This document shows positions 41,721 through 55,100 of a stretch of 64,000 nt of DNA, in pieces (the first letter of the stretch is position 1; each line of letters starts with the position of its first letter). Both the position numbers and the translations under genes were made by a program. The notes below the pieces were generated by a model. The model made no database searches, was not told the origin of the DNA, and saw nothing but the letters and a program-made list of their open reading frames with translations. This DNA is from Galaxea fascicularis (lineage: Eukaryota > Cnidaria > Anthozoa > Scleractinia > Euphylliidae), in contig OX419336.1 of the NCBI GenBank assembly GCA_948470475.1, forward strand, positions 22,631,945-22,695,944, given 5' to 3'.

Positions 41721-43100
41721 ACCACAAATTGCAATTTGAAATCATGACATTTCTCAACACTTTCCAAGTAAGTTGGACTAACAAAGGTCTTTGGTCTCTT
41801 GAAGGGAAAACCCCAATAGAAAATTGAGAGATTTCTGAGAAATTTTAGGTGTTAAAGGGCATGTGACTTCCTGTTGGATGTTGAAACAGAGACCTTTGGA
41901 ATTTTGACAACTGGTCAGCAGTTTTCCACTTTTTTGCATCATTTATGAGCTGCAGTAAAAAAAAAATCATTCGAGTCTAAATTCCATGTTGAACCATGAA
42001 AAAAAAACACCCGAGTCCAGTCTGTGCTCTAATTTTATGGGAAAAAATTTTAAACGTAAGAACGGCAAGCTTAACTTGAAAAGGAAGAATACAATATTAG
42101 TTTGGCCCAAAAGTTTTGGTCTTACCAGATAATTTTTTTAGGGCACAACGTTTAGCTAACAGCACACCACGGTTTGACAGAATCGTGATTGGAATGCAAG
42201 GTTCAGCTTATCAGGAATTAAGGGTGTTGTGTGTTTCAAGGTTGTTGACACCAAGTCTTTTTTCACAGTTCTCAATAATATTACTCTAGAAGCAAAGCCA
42301 AGACAAATTGGTCATTTGATAGAATTTTCTTTCCTGTTCCCAGAAGTTTGCTCTCTCTTTTCTCCTGGAAGAAAATTAGGCTATGTCAAGGGTGAGAGTC
42401 GGCAAGACAGCAGCTGAGAACAACTAAACTGTTGTGAAAGGAAATGAATTTCAGGAAAGAAGACTGAAAGTGTCTTGCCACGTTTAGTACTCCCTCACCA
42501 AGCTCAAGTTACACCAGGAAATACTTTGCACTAAAATATTGTTGCATCCATTGCAAGGCAAGTTTCATGAAACCTTGCAATGTGTAACAACCCAAAGTTA
42601 TGAGAGAAAAATTCATTGACAGGATCATTGCTTAATTGGAAATGCTTGAAGTTTGACTTCTTGCATATGACAGCAGCAAAAAATGTAAGACATGTTCATT
42701 TCAGCCTGTCTAACACCAGTCATTTTTTGAGCCACGCAGTATCACCCAGTATCACCCAAGAAGCAAAAGGATAGCACATTATTATGCTGGAGATACGTTT
42801 AACTGAATCATAAGATGTTCAGTGGGAATACACTGTTAGGATGAAGGTTTTATTTACTAAAATATGCCCTTCAAGAAGGTAAAATAAAACACATAACAGA
42901 CATCAAAACTACGTTGTTTAGTCCTTAAATTTGCACACACTGAAAAAGTAAAGGTTTCCCAATACAAGGCCAAACACACTAGAACATGAAAACCAAAGCA
43001 AAGACTAAAACATCCTACGTATAAAAGTACTTTATGTACAAAATATCCAAGTGTTAACTATACAGAGGGTTAAAATTTTTTTTTCAGTCACTGTGCTGTT
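41721..43100. other. Convergent intergenic region
   Basis: Nothing coding recognised. A minus-strand AATAAA at about 43100-43105 is the likely end of the TERF transcript. Confidence 0.45.
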
Positions 43101-43153
43101 TTATTTACAAATTAAATGGTCTGCTGAATGTAGGAACAAGTCACCTAAAAACA

Positions 43154-46100
43154 CTAATATTTGTTGTTTTTCCGCAGGTTGCGCCACCTGTCTTTAAGAT
43201 TTACTGATGTCCGCCCAACAAAGGGGTATGCTTTCAGAATTTGTGCCCAATTTCCTTCACCATACACTTTCACTCCTTTTTGTAACCACTTTGTTTCTTC
43301 GTCACCCCAGAACTTTCTTGACCTTACTTCTGGAAGTTTTACATTAAGACATCTTCTCTTGGGTGGACTGCGTAGTTCTGATAAAAGAATATGGATAGTC
43401 ATGAAAATATCTTTAAGTGGTAAACTGGGGAGTAGTGGTGGTGCCCGCACATGCCTGCAAACAAAGTACAATCCTTTCTGGAAAATTTTAAGGCTTGGGG
43501 GTTTGGCCTGGGATTTTCTCTGGGTTAATTTTTGGTCCAGGCATTTTTTGGGTTTTGATTTTTGCCCCCATTTGATCAGCCCCAGTACTTGGAATCTGGA
43601 GAACCCCCCTCCTTGGACACACAGATAAGCAGAAAAAAGGAAATGGTCAACAAATGAATATCTTAATGTTTCGACAAATTCTCCCAGCTTCAAAGGAACT
43701 GTATAGGAAACAGTGAGGAGATTTCATATGCTGATATCAGGGCTTATAAGGTTAATAATGTCGAGGTGTGGTGATGCAATACATAAAGCAAATGATGTGT
43801 ACAAGTTTACACCATGCAACAGTTGCTGATCAACAAAATTATAGTTAAGCTGTAGTTGGACTTATTGATGTCACATTTTAATACCTGTTGCTTGTCCAAC
43901 CTGGCTATCGTGTTAAGTGACATTCACCATGTTGAATGCCCCATTTCAACATTTTATGTGGTACAGTGGTTAAAAACAATAATGTTGCAATTATTGTTGT
44001 GCAAGTCATGTCCACCCATTTATCATTAGCCTGAAAGCATTCTCAGGTTAACAAATTCTTTTTAAGTTAAATTATTTAGAGGCAACTTTGATGCTACTAA
44101 GAATACCCAGAAGCCCAACACCACACCATCACTACCAGCATCATTGTCGTCATAACTGATACAATTCACTTTTTAACCACATCTTCAATCACTGACTTAC
44201 TGATAGCCCTTTGTTTTTCATCACTGTCTGTTTCATCATCAGAATCCCACTCCACCAACTCTGCATCACTTTGCTCCTCATTATAGCGCCTTTTTGTTGC
44301 TCTTCTTTCCAATTGTTTTTTTCCTTTTTTGTCTATATTTCTCCCACTTGGGCTGAAAAATACAAGTGAGAGAGGTAACAAGATTTAAAATAAATCTGTG
44401 ATTGCATCTGTAGCAAACATGTCATAGTGTGACTACATGTACAAGGGTTTTATTCAATACATACATACATATATGCTTCATTGAACACTTCCCCAAAGGG
44501 CCTTTTCAGCGTCAATTACAAAAAGGAAATTCAAAACATATACAAATTATTAAATTACAATTACAAATTATTTAAAATATCATTCCTCCCTCTAAAATTT
44601 ATTTAAGAGTACCTCTCTAAGCTTATTCCTAAAACTGTTGACATCAGTGCATAACTTAACATTATTATCTAAATTATTCTAAATATTAACTATCCTATAA
44701 TGAAAAGTTTTGTGACCTGTAGTAGACCTAAATAAAGGTGATATTTAGCATCTGTGAGATTCTGGTTTTTCGGTTGCTTACAGTACCAGGTGTAATTAAT
44801 TTATCACTAAGATACGCAGGGGCTAATTTCGACATGCATTTAAAAGCTAATCGTCGACTTCCTATGTATACATATATATATACACATAGGAAGTCATAAG
44901 AACACTAAATAGTCTTGTAAATACAACATAATATGTTGCATTTACAAGACTATTTAGTGTTCTTATGACTTTCTATGTATATATATATATGTATACATAG
45001 GAAGTAGACGATTCTTCCGTAGAACAGTGTTCGATGAATAAAAGTAGAGCAGAATATATGCTGAAAAGCAGAAAACAAACTACACTTTCATCCCAACAAG
45101 CCTGTTTTGTAATTGCTCACTCTTAAGGGGATTTTAATAATGACAGGGTTTTTATTTAGCGCTTGCGAGTGTCAAGCCCGTCGGGCGAGTGGAAATTGTA
45201 GATTACTCACCCGGTTTGGTGAGTGGAATTTTCACTTTCAGGAAACTAAAACTGTAACTGATTCTTGTACCAAAATACAATCTAAACATGTACATACTAG
45301 TACTTTTCACATTTGAAAGATTTAGACACCTGGCATATACACATGCAAATTTCCTGCTTGGGAAATTTGGTCCTGCTGGTATTTGGCAAGTAAAAAGGTC
45401 TTCGGGCAGGTGCAATTTGAATGTCACTCTCCCAGATGGCAAGTGCTCCCAAAATTTAGTTTTCAACCCTGGATTAAATGCATGTTTGACCTGGCTAATC
45501 CAGGCAAGGCTGGACATAGAAGAAATTCCAGAATATCGGTGTTGGAAGATGAGGTTTGGATCCAGTGTAGCCCCAAGGTCTTTGGAAGATACTACAAGGG
45601 TAATTTTTTTCCCCATTAGAATTTCCATTTTGCCTTGTTGCAACTTGGCTATTTGCTACAAGGTTTGTCACCAGTTGATTGAAGGCCACTCTCTCACAGA
45701 CCTTGGACAATATGGGTACTAGAGAAATCGGTCTATTATTGTTGGACATCCTGTGGTCACCTTTTGGAATTGGTAATTCGTAAAACCTCAGCTTTCTTCC
45801 AAACGCATGGGAAAATGCCACTTGCAAGAGTGCTGTTAATTATCCATGTAATCTGTGACAATTAATGTATTATCATGATCATGATAACCTTATCATAGGA
45901 GTTTGTATTCTCTGTGATCTGTTAGCAATGGTGACCTTGCCAAACCATCCTTGCAGTCTCGAACTTATGGCCATTAATATTTTGTTGTGTGTGCCCCACG
46001 ATTGTGGAACCTGTTCCTGCTTATAATACCCAAACGTTCTTCTGTTGACATTCTTAAGAACGTTTTGTTCAAGGCTGATTTGTTAATTTTATTATTTCTT

Positions 46101-49100
46101 TATTGCTAAGCACCACTGAAAAATGTATTGGAATTTTTTGTGGATTCTGGTCCCGTTCCTACCCACCCCTTAGTGGTTAAGGTTGGTAAGTATGGTAAAT
46201 GGTAAGTATTCCACTGAATTTCTTTCAGTGTGATGGTGCCTGTTGGTGTCTGCTTGCTGGGGTGGTTCCCGCTCACAGGGTTGCCATGGTTACCTCCCTG
46301 CTGTGCCTGAATTGCTTAGGATCCCACCAACCTCTATGGCACCAGCTTCCAAGCTCATCAACTGGTGATGAGTTTAATTATTATTACTACTATTATTATT
46401 ATTATTATTATTAATCTTCTTGAAAGATTTCTAACCTGTCAGGGACGGCAACCACTGGCTTGCACCGTCTTTTAAAAGAATTGTCACTGTCATTTACTGC
46501 ACTAGGCCCAGCGTCTCCTACTATCATATCTGAATAGGCATCTTTTAGCCCAGTGCTGATAATAAAGTTTAAAATGACAAATTAATACTTGATTTGGGCC
46601 AAACATGAAATATTGTTGCAATGTAGGAATTGCAAGATACAGTAAACACCTGCGTGTAAGAACCTAGCAGTTTAAGAACCTGCTGGCAGAAATTTCCCAT
46701 TTTTATACCCCAAAATACCAGGGTCCTTATATGTGAGTTATGGGATACTGTAGCACTATGATCAACTATGACGATTCCATCATAAAATGAATGTGACCAG
46801 TAAATTAAGGCAAGAGGACTTTTTTGCATAATTTTTTACTTACTCCATTTTATTATTATGTTTTGTATGCAAATATTTCTGAAAAGATACTTTGTTTATC
46901 GTATATATAATTGTTTAGTTAGTCTTGCACAAGGCTCATGACAAGACAGTTATAACGCTGTATCATAAAGGACCAAACCTATTTTTTCTGCTTGTACAGG
47001 AATGGTTTCTACTGAAAACTTAAGAACCTAATTAAGAACCTACTTTAGCCTGAATTGCCAATAACTATCCCCAAATATAAGAACCTGTTTTGCCAAACTT
47101 GAAAAATGTAGGTTCTTACATGCAGGTTTTTATTGTATAGCAAGGTTCCATGGGCATTTGCAATGAACTGCTACAAAAGCAAACTTTTGTTGTTTCAAAA
47201 ATGACTTCAAAAATAAAATGACAAACATTGAAAACACTATGCAAATAATTCTAAACATGAGTTGTGGGTAACTGCCTAAGCAACACAACACATTGCATGG
47301 GCCAAGATCAAACCACAGGAAACACTTACAAAAGTCTTCTTGAAGAATTCTTTAGGTTTTTCATAACCTCATCACACCGTTGAATATTCAATGTCAGACT
47401 GGTCTTTTCACAACTACTTGCTGCTCCTTTGCTTTGGGTAATCTTTCAGGAAATATAACACAATTAGTGTTACAGTCACATGAGAATTACTTGGGAATAA
47501 TGAAATGATACACAGAATCAGCTAACAACTGGCATTATCCCTCCCACTCTTCACACTCCCTGCCCCTCCCTCTACCCCTCAGCCAGATGAGAAATTCTCA
47601 ACTTCACAGTTTTAAAGCAATACCTGTGGATCCTTTCTCATTGCAGGGCTGTTAACACCTCTCTGGCTGGGTGTGTCCTCATTGTTTGTTCTCTTTGTCT
47701 TGTTCTTTAGTGCTATAATATCATGGTGAGTCCCTTCTGCAACACTTAACCAGTTTTGTTCAGCTTCCTCTGACTGATCCCACGTAAAGAAGAGTGCTTT
47801 TAAAGTTCTGGCATCTATTCTCAAACTGCAGTGAAAATTAAGAATTTGTTCATGCTTAGCATGCGTATATTGAGTTATGGATGCACACAGGAAGTTTCAA
47901 GAGTATGAAAAATGCGTAAGAGTAGCTCAAGGCGCAGCCAAGAGCAACTCAAGCTTTCTGAGTGCTCTCCACACTTCCCAAGTACATCCACTGTAACTCG
48001 ATATACACACAGCTAAAAGCATAAACAAATTCTTTTATAAAAGAGCCACAACAAGGATCTGCGTGAAGAAGCTTTTTATTGTGATAGAGTGCAAAATTCC
48101 CAATTAACAATAATTATTGTGTACTTTATTCCCCAGGTTGAACAAATTTAAAAACAACGATAAAAATGGAAATTCTACCTTTAAATGTTATTAATGACCA
48201 ATTGGTTACTTTTTTGGTTCACAGTGAAGGTCTTTTAGCCAACATTTGCTGCAGCTGGTCTTCTGACAAATTTGCAAAACGCACAACTTGCAAGTTTTTC
48301 TTCTGCTTTATTTTTGCTGCTTGTTGGATCAGGACCTAAAAGGTCAATGCCGATAGAAAAACTGGGCAGTTCTTCACTGGTTTCTTCCATATTTTTAAGA
48401 GAAGGAAAACTGCACTGCAGCTTAACAGGACGGCAACTCTGGAGCCAGGTAAAAAAAATGCTCACATCATCTTATTTACAAATATTTGTGGCTTCAATGA
48501 GAAAAATACTACACTTTCTTTCTGAGTGCATTCCATTTGTTTCAACATACTGTCACTTTCAATATTTCAAAAACAAACAATGTTCACCCTTTCGTCCTGC
48601 AAGATTCCCCTTCATCCACCACAAATGATGTCTGTAGGACAAAAGGACATTACTTTACACCTGCTACAGACTGACAGAGTAACTTGTTATGTAACTGCCA
48701 TTTCAATAGGTATCCATGTTTTGAGTCTGAATTTCGAGTGGGGTGAAAGAAGGAAAATGAGTACTGACTTCATTTTGAAATCTCCAAATCAATTTTGGTT
48801 TGGTTTGCGTAGACTTAAAGTGCTACTATGATCAAATTTTTAACCTTCCAACTTTTAGGTTTATCACATAGAATTCCAGGAATTCAAATATCTGCATTGG
48901 TTCCAGAGATATTTGAGTTTGAAAAATGTATAAAATATGCAAATGAGTGGACTGGTGGCATCACAAACTCAACCCAAAACTTACATTAAGTATATAAACA
49001 GAGCTATCTCAGTCAATTTGAAACAGAAACCATTGAAACTTGACAGGCAAATTGTTCTACAGGCAACACATCTACGACTATAAAAGAATTTGGTTCCCAT

Positions 49101-52100
49101 GGCAACTCAATCTTCTCCAGTCCCTCCAACCTGATTTCAATATTTTAGTGATTTTCAACTTGAAAAAAATTGAACAAGGCCACAAACTCGACTTAACATA
49201 TTTATATGCTTGCTGGATCACACAAATGAGGCACCATTGGCAAATATCAAAATAGAATGCCAATGGTGGCCGGTAAAGTCATTAATATCTGGGAGGTCTG
49301 GAACCCAGTATGTTGCCATGGTAACAAAGCTTGTAAGCTCATATTGTGGAACACATCTGGTAGAATCTTATTGCAAAAAATCAACCATGTCTGATAGAAA
49401 TTGGCGGAGATATCTTTTTTCATCATATTTGATTAAAATTTGGTTGAGTTTATGATGTCATCACTTGGCTAATTTGCATATATTAAAAACTTTAAAGTGC
49501 CACTACGACCAAAAAAACAATTATTCTTTTTCTTTGGATTTTAAAACTATGTTAACTAAACACTAAGTGACCCAAGTTTATATTAAAAAGCATATACTAA
49601 AAACTTTAAAGTGCCACTACGACCAAAAAAACAATTATTCTTTTTCTTTGGATTTTAAAACTATGTTAACTAAACACTAAGTGACCCAAGTTTTAAATTC
49701 TGATTTTAAAGAGACGCCTGTTTATTTTACCTGGAATTTTGTTATTTATTGATCCGCCATTACTAACTTTAAGATCTTGAGAGAGCTGGGTCGAGGAGAA
49801 AATGACGTCAAAGACTCACTGGTTTAAGAATGCAATGCGTGTGTACGCGGCTGAATTAATATGCAGCACAGGAGTTTCAGGCTTTCAGATTTTTAAACTC
49901 GTGTTTTGCATATATAATAAGTTGCGTTTAGACGCTGAAATTTTAAGCTAGTGAGTAAATGACGTCACTTTTCCCTAGATCCAAGCCTCTGAGGTCCAAT
50001 CGGTCAGTTTTGAACATGAGTAATGACAGACCGTGAAATCCAAACCTTACACTCGAAATAAACAGCCTTTGGACAAAAATCAAAGCTCAAAATTTTGCCA
50101 GTCAAGTGTTCAGGAAACACGCTTCCAAAATCTGAAGAAAAAAAGAAAATGATTTTTTGATCATAGTGGCACTTTAATATCTCTTGAACAAAAAGAGATA
50201 TTTCAATATAGTAAACAGCATTTTTCTTCTCGTACAGACTGCTTGTTTGTATTTTAAAATGGCTCAGAAAGGAAAGATGCAAATTTCGTCATAGTAGCAC
50301 TTTAATTAATTACAGCTCAAAAATTTATGAAAACCACAGACACTATGAAATATTTTTGGAATGTCCATTGTCCCATGACCAAGATCACTCACCACCATTT
50401 TGGTTTGTGGTTTACTCATCTCATATCTGATTGGTTTCATTTCTACACAATAACATTCCAGAAATAATTTATTATAATGTTCACGTTTTCAAAGTTTTGC
50501 TGCAACATCATATCATGAGAGGAAAAAGAAAAAATTGAATTTTAACCTCTAGACTAACTATAAATGTACATGCTTTTCCTAAAACTTGTTAGGAACTTTT
50601 TAAGTAATGCATGATTCATTTTGTCCTCAATATGGTACTCTCACTTGACAAAACAGTTACTAAAAGTTTCAATAACTCATTTTTCGATTTAAAAAAAGTA
50701 CAAAATATAGTCTATACTATTATTCTTGTAAGCCCTTTGGTTGAAAGGATCTCTGGCATAAAATTGGTCATCATGAACCCACTGTCACTGATGTTGAAGA
50801 TGACTTGACTGCTCAAGTTGTTGACACGTCAGTCAATGTCATCACAAGCAGTCCTTCTTAGGACTACACTCACCTGGATGCTCATGCTTTTTCAATTTAA
50901 AATCTCTCACATTAGGCTAAGCCAAGCTTAACCTGTAATCAGGGCCACTTTCAGCATTGCTTTTAATTAGCTCCTTTTATGTTCCACTTTGTGTTTCCTT
51001 AAGTAGTGGTTTACCTAGGCTCAATTTCCAGCCATGTGTCAGCCAATGTTATTTATGAGGATGACAACCTGAACTCCCAAAATGGCCAGAAGTCAAGCCT
51101 ATGGTTTACCAAGCAAAACAAAAATGGAGCCTAATCACGTGAAAACAAAAGCTAGTTCTAACTGACATGAAGCAACTTTTTTCCAAATAAATATTATTTG
51201 TCCTTTTCAAGGACACTGTTTTATTACAGTGTATGACTCACCCAAAAATAATTGTGTTAAACATACCAATCCCCCCTTGAAACAAAGCAAAAACAGAAAG
51301 TCTAAGATACAAGTATCAATGCAAACAGACAAGCTGTAGCAACAAAAATATCCATCAGTATCACCTCTTCTAAGATGGGAGTCTCAAACTTCTTCCATAT
51401 TGGTGTGAAAAACTGTTGCACTTGATTGAGAAATTTGACATAGGTATGCTTTCTTAAAATTGCTTCCTTCTGTATGTCACTATCTAATTGAAATAACTCC
51501 CTGATGTCATCTTGATATTCCTGTTGGAAACAAAAGTAATGGAAATGCCTTTTGAGAATAGGAACCTAAAACAGGAAACACTGTATGCTGTCTAAAATAT
51601 CTGCAAGACTTCGATGATGAAATGCTGTGGTTGATACACATACACTCAGATAGTTTTTCCCATCATCATCATCATCACTGATGTACTTTCTGATTGCTGT
51701 GGCTCTAAAATTAGTTTTGGTGAGATAAAGTATTAAAAATTGAATCTACCTCATCATATCCATCTTCACTATACAACTTAGAGTACAGGTTTTTGGCTTT
51801 GTTCATGAGTCCTTGTCTGTAATGTGACAGGATAATCTGAAAGTAAATGGAATTAGACAATTAAACAAGTGGAGCTGAAAAATTAGGTGTTTGAGTAGGT
51901 TTCAATAAAAAGATCATGCAGGTACTGAGACAATAATGTATCAGTGTTACTGTATTCAAATAAAATAGAGTGGTAAATTCCTAAACCACCGAGTTTGTGA
52001 AATTACAAAATTAGACAAGGTTCCTGGAAATAACAAAAACAACCATCCTCTCATAGAAAAATGTGATCCCACTTGTAATTAAAACTTAGATGTGGGCAAG

Positions 52101-55100
52101 TGTATATTGTAAAGGGGGTAGTTTCTAAAGAAAACTGTTAGTAGTGCTGTGCCAGTAGAAGAGTTGTGCAAGAGCTCACCTCTCACAGAAATAACTTTTT
52201 CTCCGCAACATACCTCAACATATTGACAAGCTAACATTAACCCTTTCAATCCCAATAGTGCCAAATGGCATTTATAGATTTTACTCTGTCTAACGCTAGA
52301 CGATTCTACTCGTCAATGGAGAACCCTTTGTGAGTGAAAGGGTTAATGCTGAAAGAGAGTACTTTTATTTGCAAGCAACAGTTCTGAAGTCAAATGACAG
52401 CAAACAGAGAAAAAGTTACATGAGCTGTTTTTGTTTTAGAATAAAACAGAAAAATGTACCTGCAGCTTCAGAGCATTTCTCATGTGGCACTCCTCTGCAC
52501 TGGAGAATGGATAAATTTTCACTATCTTATCAAAAAACACCACACAGTCACATCCCAGTAATCTTGATTCACTTTCTTCTTCAGAAAACAGCTCTTCACT
52601 AGATTCCTGACTTGACTGAACATCGCCTTGTTGAAGGTCAACCAGCCCAATGATAAATCTGATGCACTGAACTTTATTTGACATACCTTGTCCAATATGA
52701 AACCGTTTACTAAGTAAATACTCTGAAGAAATACCAAGAAAATAAGTCACTACATCAATTTTTGCTTTTCAAATTTCTCTTTGCATTTCCGTTTAAGAGT
52801 ACAAAGGTGGGTAAAGTCTCCACCCCTTGCTTGTAGGTCTTGTGTCCTCTGCGCTTTTCTGGATGGAAATTAAAGTAACATTATTTTCTTCACAAGTATG
52901 TATCCAGCTTGTGCAGTAGCAAAAAGAAGCCTGAAAAATATATTGAGGTCTCAGTGTGAATTGAACCAGTGATGCTCTTTAACAACTGAGCATTCAGTTG
53001 ACAAAAAACAAAGGTAGATATTAAGGCCCTTTCAATTAACAATTAACATACCAAAACATACCAAAACGTAACATGAATGGCTGTAAATCTATGGTAATTT
53101 GGCTGTAGTTTTGTGTTTGTCAGTGCCATAAACCAGGAGAAAACACCAGCATTTGCCAAGTGACTGAATAACTTCTAGGGTGAGTCATAACTGAGTTTGG
53201 TAATAAATTTATGGATATATTTACCAAATGTATACTGAGATTGTCACTCATACCAATCACAGTAAACCCTGGAGCGGATCTAGAGGTGGTTTGGGATCGA
53301 ACGCCCTAAATTAAAACACCTACCGTATTTATTCGTCTATAAGCCGAGCGATTTTTTCACAAAACTTTACCAAGATCTCCAAAATTTGAGCTAGAGAAGG
53401 GTCCTTGGCTTATAGCCGAGTGTTTTGCCAAACAAAATTTTGAAACATAGATTTATTCGTCTATAAGCCGAGATACTGCATGCAGAAATAGATGACAAAA
53501 CAGGTTGAAGTTGGTCAGACTTTTATTGATGTGGTGGCTCCTGAAGGAGCCGTTTGTTGTTTTTGGCATGAAGTAAATACAGCTTTCTGTTCGTCCTCAG
53601 TGTCGACATTGAATCAATCTCTTCATCCGCTGCTGTTTCTTCTGAGTAGACTACTTCAAAACTGACCAATCAGAATTGCCCATTCCCACGCTTGATAAAC
53701 AAACTCATAACACGATATGGTGTTGAAATGTGCGATCACAGAGTTGAAATTTTCTCAAAATTGTTTTTGATGCCTTCGACTTCTGCAACGATTTTCAGTT
53801 TAAATGCAAGATTGTATGAACAATGACAAGCTTTTAGACACGATGATTGATAAACTATGAACCACTGGAAAGTGTGAGAAAAACTTTGAAAGCGTGAGAC
53901 AGGAATCTGAAGTCAGATGAATATTTGCACTGCTGTGCATTAGCAATAAAATTTGAATAAGCTTAAAATTTGTTAATTGAATGCTGTGGAAAAGCGGTTT
54001 TCTGAGAGGGTTGCTTTTCTGTTGTTTGCGTTAACTGTCAACACAATAGAGGGTTTTCATGGCGGTCATGTTGGTACCCTGGGTGCCAGAGGTTATTTTT
54101 TTCGTTTGGTTGCGGAAAATAACGCGGCGCAAAGCGCCGAAAGGAAAAAAAATAACTTCTGGTCACACGAGCAATCAACCTCATTTCCATGTGAGAAATT
54201 AGTTCAGAATTTGAACTAGTTCGTTGATTGGTTCTTCAAAGGAAACAACAACTGTGATTGGCTTACGAAAAGAGTGGTTTCCCAGCTGACATGAAACCAG
54301 AGCTACGATTGGCTTGTAAAAGTGTGGTTTCCCAGGCGACAGCACAGCAAGGAAATGAGGTTCATTATTCGTGTGACCAGAGGTTATGTTTTTTCCTTTT
54401 GGCGCTTCGCGCCACGTAACTTCCCGCAACCAAACAAAAAAAATAACATCTGGCACCCAGGATACCATGTTGGACGTACAAAACAATAATAGGCTTACGA
54501 GCATTTTCTGTTGCACTGCCGTAAATAAACACTTTCCTATTTCGAAACTTTTGCCTTCGTTTCAGTTTGTTTGTAAATGGAATTCTCTGAATATGGTCTA
54601 GGCTTATAGCCGAGTATTTTCAATTTACATGTTTTGAAAACCTTCCAGATTAAAAGAGACAGAAGTTTAGGGTCTCGGCTTATAGCCAAGTTCGGCTTAT
54701 AGACAAATAAATACGGTAACATGAAAAACTTGTAGAAATATAAAATAAATACAGTCAAGTAAATCTTAAATAACAAAGCTAGTTCTCTGCTGTTCAATGT
54801 AGTTTTAAAACATTTTCTGTTTAAAAAACAAATAAATATTTGAATAAAATTATTTTGGTTCGCTGCGAATTTGGTTCTTTTAATTGTTTATTTTCTCTTG
54901 CTTCTGCAAAGCATCGTGTAAAAAAGTTTAACGGTAGGACACTTTCATCGTGGTTTTATAAATGAAAATTTTATCATGGGAAGTTGGAACAGCTGGGGAA
55001 GTTGGAACAGATTGGCAAACAGGCAAATATCAACAACAACATTTTAAGATTCTCCCATGGAAATTACAATTATTGAGAAATGTAGAACTAATATGGGATC

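Noticed and set aside
43161..43628. 155-codon plus-strand frame
   Set aside because: Antisense shadow of the TERF Myb exon and its upstream intron.
48235..48465. 76-codon minus-strand frame overlapping TERF exon 5
   Set aside because: It is in a different frame from the exon that continues the TRFH helix and restores phase on both sides.
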